64,000 nt of DNA from Pelodera strongyloides (lineage: Eukaryota; Nematoda; Chromadorea; Rhabditida; Rhabditidae), in contig JAANDG010000322.1 in the NCBI GenBank assembly GCA_036852015.1, forward strand, positions 1 to 64,000, given 5' to 3'. Position numbers and translations under genes: made by a program. This document shows, one piece after another, positions 13,418-23,773 of the stretch. How positions within the stretch are numbered: position 1 is the first letter of the stretch; each line of letters starts with the position of its first letter. The notes under the pieces are model-generated. The model searched no databases and was not told the origin of the DNA. It worked only from the letters and a program-made list of their open reading frames with translations.

Positions 13418-14132
13418 GAATTTTCAAGGTTCATATCAGAATTAAGAAAAGTTGTAGAGAATTAAAGGGATAGGTTCATCTCAAATCACCCCTCTTTTTA
13501 TTGTTTTTATTGATAATAGCACAAATATCATTCACAATGAAAATTAAATCAATCACAGAACAGTACGCCTCGCAGAAGAAGCTTCCTTTATTGGAAGCTG
13601 GTTGATCGGAAGCCAAAATCTAAACTCAAAAACTAATACCGTACACAGATCGAGCGGGCTAATGGCAATTAGCCAAGTTACAAACTACACTCGGCAGGTC
13701 ATTATTTCCCGTGTATTATCATTTAATTCGCTTTTGGCTATTTGCCATTAGCCCGCTTATTGCCAGTGTACGGTATTAGTTTTTGAGTTTAGATTTTGGC
13801 TTCCGATCAACTAGCTTCCAATAAAGGAAGCTTCTTCTTCGAGGAGTATTGTTCTGTGATTGATTTAATTTTCATTGTGAATGATGATTGTGTTATTATC
13901 AATAAAAACAATAAAAAGAGAGGTGATTTGAGATGAACCTATCCCTTTAAATTATATGAAATATGGCGCATTGTTAACCGAAATGATATATCACTGAGAC
14001 TGCTTATAAGGAACGGTTATGCGTAATTGCTCGATAATTACGCCTTCCACGTTTTGATTGCGCCATCTTTAATAGAATTTAATTCTCTATAACTTTTCTT
14101 AGTTCTGATATGAACCTTGAAAATTCCCTTGT
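13418..14132. mobile_element. Nested foldback (MITE-like) element, outer unit
   Basis: The outer arms at about 13418-13461 and 14085-14132 are inverted copies of each other. Both carry GAATTTTCAAGGTTCATATC and, after a few bases, AAAAGTTGTAGAGAATT-type sequence with minor changes. Between the arms sits a second foldback element (13462-13950), followed by about 130 bp of unrelated sequence. There is no coding capacity. It looks like one non-autonomous element inserted in another. Confidence 0.75.
13462..13950. mobile_element. TTAA-bounded foldback element, AGGGA-ended group
   Basis: A near-perfect inverted repeat of about 490 bp. The left end is TTAAAGGGATAGGTTCATCT and the right end is its reverse complement, AGATGAACCTATCCCTTTAA. 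The arms run almost to the middle (AGCCCGCT / AGCGGGCT regions). The ends resemble those at 59375-59751 and 62145-62466. TTAA at both ends may be a target-site duplication, as in piggyBac-like elements, but TTAA is itself a palindrome, so this cannot be decided here. Confidence 0.85.
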
Positions 14133-14281
14133 CAGACCACGACAACTTTAGCAAGATCAATAGTATCTTTTGAATCAATTAATTGTGAACTAAACACTGA
14201 ATAATAGCATAACATAATCTACTTGTATAAATCACTTTCACACTTCACTATGTCTTGATTTATGCCTAATTGCTTTGATAA

Positions 14282-17200
14282 TTACTGCGGTCCAGTACAG
14301 AGACACGTCTTCCTACAGAAGAGGAACCTCGTTGGTGGATGTACTTCACAAAGACCTCCAAGGGCCCAGTCTTTACAGAGAACACCTTTGTCATCAACTT
14401 CTGTGTCACAGTCGAATTCGTAGCGTTTCCCTGAATTGCAATATTATATTTGATCATGAAAACGTTCAAGACAATTGCTGTCGTACATTTAACCGTTAAC
14501 ATTTACGCCTACATCATTACTAACTAGGAATATTACCGGTCGGTTTTTGAAACACACCGAGTAGACCAGCATTCTCATGCAGCTTATGCAAATGAGCATA
14601 AATTAGAATAAAAAATTAAGCTAAATTCGGGCAGATTAGACTCAGACTCACAGGGCGATCTCGAGGCCGTCGTTGTTGTGAGTAGAACTTCTGTGCTTTC
14701 AGGTTTGTCGTTCGCCGCAGAGATTGTTGACCTTTAAAGTCAAATAGTTCTTCAATTTCGTCAAATCGCATTAGAAAATTTACGATAAAAAGGAACAAAC
14801 AAAATTACGATAAATATCTACATAAAACTATGTTTTATATACTCACGTTTGCGTGCTTGTTTCTGTGGGTACAGTTGCGGCGTTCACTTCAACTTCTGCA
14901 AGTTGATTTTTGTGACTTTCCGCGCTCTCGGTTGCGTCACTTGCATCTGAGACTGATCCTTCGGTAGTTTGTCCTTCTTGAACTTGCTCCGAAGGACTGG
15001 ATACTTTAGTCTCGACGTTGTCCGAAGGTAGAACTCCTGATGACTCCCTTTTTTCAATCGTATCGCTTTCAGTGCTAACTGATAAAGATTCTCCAGAATA
15101 GAGTGACGTCGTACTGTCAGAATATGAGCTCGTCACTTCAGCATTGGAATCGTTTGAATCTAAAACATCAGGATTCGTTTGAGGTGGGTACAAAAGTATT
15201 GTTTCTTTAACTATTAAGGTAAAACCTTTAAACGAGCTTCGTGCAATCTCCCCTCTTATTTATTTATTTATTCTATTTATTAAGTATCCTCTTTATCATC
15301 AACGAACAAAAACGTGTATCTGTATGCCTAGGAATATTCAAAAGCTCCTTCTAATAATCACCCGTCTTTAGAATTTCCGCGTCGGAAGAGACGATTTCAG
15401 CTGCGGCTGTTGACACAAATTCTGGATATGCCGAAGGTTGAGTATTTATTGAATTATCGTCCAAAGGTGGAAGTTCTCCTGAGGACGTGGGCTCTGGTGA
15501 CTCAATGTTTTCGGATTGGGTCTGTAATTTATAAAGTTATAATACGCATTCGGTAACAGTTATTGATTTTTATCGTGGACCGTGGTGAGACACCAAAGCA
15601 AGTACCGATCAATAAAAACCATCGTGAAAAAAAGTGTACCTGCTGTCCAGACCCCTCCTCAACAGATTCACTTTGTGTCTCTTTAGTCAGTTGATCATTT
15701 GGAACTTGAGATTTTTCCTCGACAGCGTCTACCTGTTCGCTCACTAATTCACCAGCTTTAGCCTCTGAAATATTGGCGAGGGTGCACATATATACAGGGC
15801 CTAATCCTAGTAAAAACACGTTTTTTTGGGTGCCCGGATACTTATGACGTGCACTGCATGCACACTACCTAAAAAGAACGTAGAAGAGTTTGATTCTTCA
15901 GCTACATAACTAATACCACCAAAAAAATAACAAAGTAAATTACCTTGAGATGCTCCAACATTAGTGGAAATATGCATAGCAACCGCCTGTTCACCAACGC
16001 TTTCAGCCGGTTCCTCTCCTGAGGAGAAGTCGACATCTGTTGACGTATCTAGCGAGGGAACTTCCGAGACTTCAGAATAACCGGTCGTAAGTTCCGATAT
16101 TTGCTGTGGAGCATCATCCTCTGCTTCAGAGGACCCTTCAACCAAAGAGGGCGTTGAATCATAACCGGATGTGTCAAGATTTGCTGCAACCGAAGCTGCT
16201 GCTGCTTCGATATCTTGAGCAGCAGTTATTTTTGTATTTGCCCCAATGGTAGTCGCGCTCTCCTCACTAATCGTAGGTGCATTTTCTACTGCAGCAGAAG
16301 CGTTTTCCTCCTCGGGCAAGTTAGCCACAGGTTCTGCTAGAGTTTGATCGGAAGATACAGTTTTCGCCTGCAAGAAGGGTGTATCGACAACGAAATGTTA
16401 CTTTTAACTAATTTGGATGGTTATGGAAGGCATATCTCTATGCTGCAGGTCGAAAGTCTTAGCTTTCATTCTTTCTTTCAATATTCTACTATTGACTGTC
16501 ACTTATGTTATGTACCAATAAATGCCAGAAAGAAAAGTTGAAAAGAGATGGGGGGGGGAGAGAATGAAAGATAGAGAGAGAGTCGTAAGATAAGTACCTA
16601 TTGATAAAACATCCTACCTCTGCATCTGGTCCACTGACTGTCACATAAGCCTCTTCTATCTTTTCCTTTACTTCCTCCTCGTCAAGTCCCCATTTCTCAA
16701 TGTAACCATCGTCTTCTGGCGCTAAATTGTTAATTATTAACGTTAGGCTTTCTAAAATAGATCACTGATACTTGCTAATAAAAATTGTAAAACGAAGCAC
16801 CAGCCGGTTTTTGAAACGCACCGTAGACAGCCGAATTCTTACGCAGCTTATGCAAATGAACATAAATTAGAATAAAAGACCGGTCTAAATTCGAGCACAT
16901 TAGCATAAATACGCAAGAATTCAGTTATCAATGATGCGTTTCAAAAAACGGCCGGTATTTCGCTTTAAGAAAATAAGACAGCACCAGTCACGTAATGCGG
17001 AGTAGTTGACTCAGAATTGTTGTTGGTGGGAGAGGTCTGAAAATAGATTATACAAAGATAATATGCATACATTTCACATGTTTAATTATACTAAAATGAA
17101 CGAACTGTGCATGCACTATATATGAACAAAACTGTACCTCGGTAGAGCCATAAACTTCAGCGTCTGCAGTGGCACCAGATCCCTAAAAGGAACATTATTT

Positions 17201-19281
17201 TGTGATCGCCAGGCAGTGGAATGTTTGTAGCTGCGTGTACTGGTGTACTGAGCTATAACTGCTACTATAAGACGCATACACACAAGCACACACACACACA
17301 CAGGCACACATAGCGCAATTCGTTAGTAGCTTTGTAAGAATACTATAAAGTAAAGCCATACGTTAAATGCTCGTGCAGGTTTCACAACAATATCGATTAG
17401 ATTGGATATGACGTCACTGGATGGATCTTCTGATGACGTAGGCACTGGCACTCGGATCAATTCTCCGGGAGAAGTTCCCATTCGGACATCGGGATTTGTT
17501 GGCTGTTGATTGTCAATTTGGTATGTTGGGAATAAGAGGTAGAGGGTAGAGAAGGAAGAGAGAGAGAGAGTAGAGAGAGGGAGAGAGAGACAGGAAGATT
17601 GAGATATAGAGAGTACAGTGTTAAAGATCAATCCACACACAGCAAAAAATCTCGCGTCAGTAAATTAGCAAGTTGTGAGTTAGTTCTAAAAACCATTAAT
17701 AATTTGTACCTCGCCGAGCTCCAAAGAATTTGGAGTCTCAACGCGGTTTTGTTCATCGGATACTGGTGGTTCTGGGATGGAATCTTCCCTTTTCTCACCT
17801 GAAAACACTGAATGCCTGATTATGAGTATCTTATTATATAAAACAAGGGAGTTTACTTTTTTGTTTGAAGCCGCGTGTAAACGCAACGAATAGAATATCT
17901 CAAGCCGCCTTTAGGGGTATAAAGGAGAGTGGGAGGTCAGTTCTGCTGCAAGCCAAACAGGCCGATCCCACCTCCAGCCGGAGAAGAGCCCGCAAAGGTT
18001 CTTCGTCCGTCTGGTAAGATACATATATAAGACAATGGGCCAGACTACAGACCCATTCAGAAATTAAGAAAATGGTCTGGAAATGCAGAAATGGAATATT
18101 TTTCAGTCATAAAAACTTGAATATGAGTTATTCGATGTGTTCTTAGGGAAACTTTGCATAGGATGAAATAGAATAAGGATTGAAAGAAAGCGGAAAAGCT
18201 TAACAAACCAGATGATATTGATGTGGCATTTGTAGTCTGTTCAGTTTCCAATTCTGAAGTTGTTCTTCCTGAAATAGTTTGTATTATGCACAATACATTG
18301 ACTAACGATACGGGATTGTCTCGCTCGATTTTTTGGAATTGAGCTGTTTCCCCAAATTTCATCCATTAGGAGGCGTCTTCATTATGAAATGCACATTATG
18401 TCATTCAGCCTGCTAATGAGAAAGTGCTCTATTTATACGCGAGTATGCACAGTAGATTACTGATACAGTAGCTTATGCTAGAAAAACTTGCCATCGAGCA
18501 GTTCTTGAGCCTTGTCCGGGTTAGCGTCGCCTTCGATTTTTACTACTTCTCCTGAAAATATCCCTTGTTTTTGAAAGATTTAGTTTTGAAAGAGAATCCG
18601 TGCCGGTCGTTGGTTCGATCCCGGCCCGGAACCCCTAAACCCCCACCAAAGGTGTAAAAGTTGGTAGCTGGATAAAACCGGCGGAGATAAATCGGCTTCC
18701 CGAGAAAATTGGCGTCCGGGATGTTTAAAGGCCAGTATGTTCGGCTTCAGAAATGAACCGGACCCCGGTGCACCGTTTCTGCTGATGCGGTTGACATAAC
18801 CCGGTACTCTTTATCTTTATCTTTTATCCTTTTCAAACAGATGTCTATGTAGATAGGATATTCATTATTAGTAGACCACCTTGCCCTGTTGAACCATCAA
18901 CGACCGCAGTGGGATAACTGACGCTTTCTGAAAAAAAAAGAGTATTTTATTTAAAAATAATAATAATTACAGACTCATAAGAAATATGGTTTGTAAACGA
19001 AATGAAGCCGCATAAGAAAATTATTTGCTGCTCGAGCGCCGCTTGCGCGCCAACGTTCAGTTGAATAATCTCCAGACATGCTTGATGTTATTGGGTACTT
19101 ACATTTTTGGGAAATTGTAAACCCGTGAACCTCTGGCTTTCGGGACATTTTTTTATTCCGCATTTCACTGTAAAGTAATAAAATTGAATTTGAACAAGGT
19201 ACCTGTTCCTTCAATGGTCGGTCGAGCGTAGGCTAAGCAACAAAATAGGGAAAGAACTTCAAATAACTTGAGTATATTCAT
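14282..19281 (-). CDS. Secreted Ser/Thr/Glu-rich protein with C-terminal ShKT domain
   Basis: A hand-built model of 15 coding exons with all phases consistent: 19281-19203, 18927-18880, 18551-18492, 18268-18209, 17798-17710, 17502-17362, 17182-17138, 17036-16985, 16721-16618, 16367-15944, 15764-15640, 15521-15362, 15204-14847, 14731-14652, and 14430-14282 (TAA) or a splice at 14299. Residues 1-19 form a signal peptide (MNILKLFEVLSLFCCLAYA). Residues 20-608 are low complexity, rich in Ser, Thr, Glu, Pro and Ala, and probably O-glycosylated and extended. Residues 616-653 form a ShKT module with six cysteines and the typical C-x2-WA-x2-G-x-C and C-x2-TC pattern. The product should be extracellular or in cuticle or mucus. 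One intron (18491-18269) would use a GC donor (GATG/GCAAGT). There is no AATAAA soon after the TAA, and a GT donor lies inside the last cysteine codons, so the gene may continue into the LDL-A exons at 11312-12232. No orthologue is recognised. Confidence 0.75.
14530..14636. mobile_element. Truncated MITE family A copy
   Basis: This matches the left half of family A: TACCGGTCGGTTTTTGAAAC, then TATGCAAATGAGCATAAATT and the A-rich centre. The right half is missing and the copy stops about 15 bp before an exon boundary of the ShKT gene (14652). Confidence 0.75.
16791..16968. mobile_element. MITE family A copy
   Basis: Inverted ends CAGCCGGTTTTTGAAACGCA and TGCGTTTCAAAAAACGGCCG, ending in CGCTTTAA, about 178 bp. 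It lies in the intron between exons 16985-17036 and 16618-16721 of the ShKT gene and touches neither splice site. It carries the ATGCAAAT octamer typical of the family. Confidence 0.85.
17279..17305. repeat. CA microsatellite
   Basis: An ACACACAC run in an intron of the ShKT gene. Confidence 0.85.
18590..18834 (+). mobile_element. SINE-like element with tRNA B-box and TTTATC tail
   Basis: The left part has GGTTCGATCCC, a match to the Pol III B box, in GTCGTTGGTTCGATCCCGGC. A GC-rich body of about 200 bp follows, unlike its AT-rich surroundings. It ends in a short tandem CTTTATCTTTATCTTTTATC, a typical SINE tail. No A box is clear, so the 5' end may be truncated. It sits inside an intron of the ShKT gene (18552-18879) on the opposite strand. 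Confidence 0.6.
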
Positions 19282-20461
19282 CACTGGAAATATCGATTGA
19301 TTTATATCAGAAGAAGCACTATTGGAGAAAATTTATTTATACAACGAGGCACAGATACGCATGGATAACATAGAAGAACATGAGTCAGAATATTTCATAT
19401 TCTTGTACATTACAAACTATATAGACATTTCACCATACAGTGCGATTGTCACACCTCAATAATCTAAAAGGAATTGACACCCCGTTGACAGCATATTTGA
19501 AAAAAATTATACCAAACTTCTTTTAACCGATTGCTAATCAACTACAGTACAAATGGTTTCGTTATATCTACATTGATTTCTCTTCATCATATTATTTGAT
19601 GCACACATCGGTGTTATTTAATAAAGAAATAAATAAACCTCTATATTTGACATATATTTTTAAATGCAGAGAAACAATACAACTTCATGACGTTAATAGT
19701 AAGGACTAAGGACCGCAGACCAAATGCCGCATGCGGCATGCTAATGGATACAAGATCCAAGTCTCCAAGTCTCTATGCTATAATAGGAAAGATATAATCT
19801 CAACTGGCAAATCTTTTCCCAACTAAATGCCATGAAAATGACTCCGCAAAACATAAGCACAAACCAGCTAAATTTCATGCAAATTTCACTTTTTCGATAA
19901 TATCTAGAGAATTTTCACTCACTTTCGCTATGGAAAAGGGCTAAAATTCAAGGAACGCGTTATCTAGTTGCAACATTTGATTTAGACTAACCGCCGTAGA
20001 AAAGCACTGCGTGATTTATGTTGGAGATTAGGAATTTAGGGAGGAGAAAGGTTTATTTCCGTCTAATTTTCATAATGGCAAAGAACGATAGCAATAGTGG
20101 TTTACTATGCAATGATACCTCGAAGGGACACATAGCTACAACATATGCTATCATAGGTATAAGTCCAGCTTAAAATACAGTATGTCCAAGAAAATCACGC
20201 TAAAAAGATCAGATCAGCCATTCACAAATAAAAATAATCGAAGGATTGCAAGGAATTTTAGTATTTGAAACAGGGTTCAATAATTCCGTAAGCAGATACA
20301 CATGTCATAAGGCACATAAAAACACAGACATTTTTGATTACAGACTTACTCTATTAGGGAAGAGTGAACTAGGCTTGTGCATGCACAACAACACAAAGCT
20401 AAAGGAAATGTGTTATGTGACAGGAACGGCATACAGATTTATTCTATTTAAGGAATATTTC
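19282..20461. other. Intergenic, upstream of ShKT gene
   Basis: AT-rich DNA with no supported exon. It should hold the promoter of the ShKT gene on its left side, but I cannot identify a core promoter. ATGCCGCATGCGGCAT at about 19725 is a short palindrome. Confidence 0.5.
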
Positions 20462-20467
20462 TTTATT
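20462..20467 (-). terminator. Polyadenylation signal AATAAA
   Basis: AATAAA on the minus strand, about 115 bp past the stop of the possible small gene at 20583-20841. Confidence 0.3.
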
Positions 20468-20582
20468 TCCGGAAAAAAACACGCCGAGGACCGTAGCTTT
20501 CCCTTTATCGCAAAAATATAAAGGATGTATGCCACTGCACGGCACTTGAACACGCCTTTTGGTCAGAACTTAGGCTTTAGCT

Positions 20583-20841
20583 TTAGCACAGGACTTCAGA
20601 CATCAGCACAGGTCTAGGACCGGTATCATTGTTGTCCTAAACACGCCCACACAATACTACAATGTGTAAAAAAAATACTCACTTTTGACTTGAGCACAAG
20701 CTCTTGGAGTTCATACAGGAGGACAAGAGCCTCAGGGAAAAGGTCAATTGCCTCTCTTAGGGTAATTAGCATACCTCTCTGGTACAATAGAGCAGTGACG
20801 TTGTGAGAAAAACTTGGCTTCTTTCGAAAAGGCAAGATCAT
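20583..20841 (-). CDS. Possible small two-exon gene, unknown function
   Basis: Exon 1 (20841-20683) opens with ATG and reads 53 codons to a strong donor (TCAAAA/GTGAGTA). An acceptor GTGTTTAG at 20642-20637 joins in phase to exon 2 (20636-20583), which reads 17 codons to TAA. The product would be 70 residues. It is basic at the start (PFRKKPSFSHNV) and Leu-rich later (EALVLLYELQELVL, possibly helical). The intron is only 46 bp, a usual nematode size. An AATAAA follows downstream. I do not recognise it. It could be chance, or part of a longer gene. Confidence 0.35.
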
Positions 20842-22124
20842 TTTAGTAACCTAAGGTCAGCTTGGTACTACCTACGATCTTGAAACTTGAAACCTACTGA
20901 AAGTAATGTTGGTATGAAATAAATCTATGGTCTATGGGTTCGTTACGAACAAGTAAGGTTTTGAGTTCAGATTTAAACTTTGAGGTAACTCAGTTAGATA
21001 GAGGTAAATGGGCAAGTTCTAGCGCATACAGAATCGTATGTATTTATATTTTCCAGGTATTTAAAGGTGTTTCTACAAGGTCAATCCATTTTGGTTTCAC
21101 TTTCTCTTTCTCGACAATCCATTGTACTTTCCTGTAATTGCCGACTAACCCACAAATTACGTGAAGAAAGGAATTTAAAGGAATTTCAAGTCACCCTGAA
21201 GTGTTGAACTACGAGCTACTTAAAAAAACATGAACAGACATTTTTGTTCCTTCCCCACCAATTGACAACAATGCCGATCTCCATACCATTTCTTACTTCT
21301 AAAAAAAAGGTTCGCCTGGGTTGTGCCACAATAAACCAGCCCTTCATTTCCGTGCCAAACAAGTGCGGCACCCAAAGCAGTTATAATCATATTCATAATT
21401 GTTTACGATGAGCGAAAGCGCCAGTGCAAAAATTAATTACTATTACCGACACAGTTCTTGTATCTCCTCATCCTTTATTGAAAAAGTGCATTCAATTTAT
21501 ACATTTCAAGTAAGATAGCAGGAAATCTGTCCGGGAAGAAAAAACCTCGGAATGCAAATTGCCTGTTCTTTCAACCGCAGACGAGCAAGAAAACTGGCTC
21601 GTAAAAAAGAATGAATGAAGACTTTTTGTCAGAAGCCTTTTTCCATTGAACCCTAATCAGTACGTTCCTTGACTATTAGAGAGACAGGCGAAGGCTTACT
21701 CATTGTCAAACAGAAGATAGAACCTTCCTTCCTAGAGGGAACACGGATGCCCTTTCGACAAAAATAGTAGTCTATTATAAGCTAGAAATCGTCGAAGCGG
21801 CTCCTATTTATAAACAAAACTGGGAATTTCAAGCCTATAGTTTGTTCCGGGAATGATTAAAAGACCCTAAGAATCATTGTTTTCGTTCTTCCAGTTTTCA
21901 AAAATTCTTCTATTTTTTATAGCTATAACCTTTTTGTATATATGCTAGAAAAACTCCAAACACATCGCAAGTAAATATTTTTGATAGTGTTTTCCTTCGC
22001 ATTTCTACACAACTTCTGTTGTATAATACCAGTCGGCTAACGCCGCATGATAATATGTGTCTTTCCACTATCGAAATAAGATTGCATGCTTACAACTTAC
22101 AACTCCCGAAATGTATCTTCCAAG
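20842..22124. other. Intergenic, nothing recognised
   Basis: AT-rich DNA with no reading frame, splice pattern or repeat that I can support. Confidence 0.5.
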
Positions 22125-22385
22125 GTCCAACATACATTTCAATACATGGGAAGGGAGATGCTCAACATACGTTTCAATATATGGGAACGTAGATGTGCAG
22201 CATACGTTTCAATACTTGAGAACGTAGATGTTCAACATACGTTTCAATATTAGATGTTCAACGTACGTTTCAATATATAGGAATGGAGATGTTCAACATA
22301 CGTTGCAATATATGGGAGTGGAGATGTACAAGATACGTTTCAATATATGAGAATGTAGATGTTCAACATTCATTTCAATATATGT
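22125..22385. repeat. 35-bp tandem repeat
   Basis: About seven or eight imperfect copies of a unit near AACATACGTTTCAATATATG plus GGAACGTAGATGTTC (35 bp). Some copies are shortened, for example around 22245. It ends where the SINE-like element begins. Confidence 0.9.
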
Positions 22386-22700
22386 AATGTACGCTCAGGG
22401 GTAGAGCGTTCCGGGCGGTTCGAATCCCAATATCTGCGTTGTTGTGAACTCCATTTCCGTATGAACAATCGTAACTTGACGGCAGTTGATAAAAGGGCTT
22501 CGTTGCGGGCATTGTGACAAACAAACCTTTGTTTTCCCGGTACTTTCACTTACACAGAAGACAAGCGGGTGAACTGATCTAGCCAACCTCACAATAAGTT
22601 GAAAGAGCTAGCACCACACAGCAAAAATGCCTTATGCAAATTTGCCTAGAACTCCCTTTACTGTATACATAAGTAAAAAAAACAACAACAAAAAATGAAG
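22381..22700 (+). mobile_element. tRNA-derived SINE-like element with A-rich tail
   Basis: The left end has an A-box-like GCTCAGGGGTAGAGCG and, close behind, a perfect B box GGTTCGAATCCC. The boxes are closer than in a real tRNA. A body of about 200 bp with higher GC follows. The element ends in an A-rich tail around 22674-22697 (AAAAAAAACAACAACAAAAA). The two boxes, body and A-tail together fit a tRNA-derived SINE. No target-site duplication was confirmed. Confidence 0.6.
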
Positions 22701-23773
22701 AAATTATTTATTTCCAACGAAAAACACTCAATATGTACAATTTGTTGATAATTGGTCATAGAGAAACCCGTTTCTCTTATATTATTCCGAAAAAGGTCTA
22801 ATATAGAACACATCGAATGAACAGATCAATTTTTCTACCAAACATTAGTTACACACCGATTTGCAAATACACAACATATTAACTAACTAAAGGACATGCA
22901 TTATTAAAGCGGAATGACACGTGGTTTTAAAACGTACTGTGTTCCATTCTGTGCCGGAAATATCCAAATGGCACATAAATTTATCCAGCTCATGTAGGAA
23001 AACCACGTGCCATACCATTTTAAGAACTCAAACAATGGATTGGTGAAATCAACTTCGATAATTGTCCTTATCTCCTTCAAATTAAACATTCACCAACCAC
23101 ACTGCGAGTCGCATAAACAATATAAGATAATAAAAATGATACTAGGTACATATTAATGTAGCCATAATATTAGGCAGCAAACAACCAAGGACAAGCACAA
23201 CAAAATGATAAATATTATGGCGAACAAAGAAATTCTGAGGTGTTTCATCAATAAAGTACAGTAGGAAATCAGATATGCAAATCAATGATTCCAATTTCTG
23301 AGGATCGGTCGTTCGAGGTTTCAAATTCATACAGTATATTGCAGTGAGCAAAGAGAGTGGAAAGAGCGAGAGAGAAGAGAGAAGGGCATACTATGTAGAG
23401 TTTTTGAAGTCACAAATATGATCACATGCCTTCTTATTATGCTAAAACAATGACAATAATCAAGTGAAAGTGATAATGTAATAAAAAAAATGATGCACAA
23501 AGCTAGAGAAGATAGATAAATCGTATTGCACATAAAAGTGAGGGCTATAAGTCAATGCACAATAATGATACAGTCCTGCACTCTAACGGCTCTAAATTGC
23601 GAGAACTTAGCAATTCACACTATTTTCACAGACAAATACAGAGTAAGTCATACTTATAACGGTTTCATATGCTTTAAAAACATGAACTACGAAACCTACT
23701 TCTTACACAGATATTTCCAATCAAAGAACATGGGGGAAGGGGTACCGCTCATTTTCAAATACCCTTGATAACC
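22701..23773. other. 3' flank of TRIM-NHL gene
   Basis: Holds the untranslated 3' region of the minus-strand TRIM-NHL gene and a MITE-like element at 22904-23035. No exon is supported. I could not choose a convincing polyadenylation signal close to the stop. Confidence 0.5.
22904..23035. mobile_element. MITE-like element, variant of family A
   Basis: Starts TTAAAGCGGAATGACACGTG and ends with an inverted AACCACGTGCCATACC-like arm near 23030. The TTAAAGCGG end is like family A, while the CACGTGGTTT part is shared with the variant at about 53998-54173. Confidence 0.5.

Larger units (their letters stand above)
12233..14281. other. Gap between LDL-A and ShKT exons
   Basis: About 2 kb with no exon that I can support. 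It may hold one missing exon of length 3n+1 linking the ShKT exon to the LDL-A exons. The right half is taken up by a nested foldback element (13418-14132). A weak tRNA-like patch lies near 12378-12435. The rest is AT-rich with nothing recognisable. Confidence 0.5.

Noticed and set aside
19103..19167. Extra exon between signal peptide exon and 18927-18880 of the ShKT gene
   Set aside because: It has good TTTACAG and GTAAGT signals, but including its 65 bp breaks the phase of all following exons; joining 19203 directly to 18927 keeps it.
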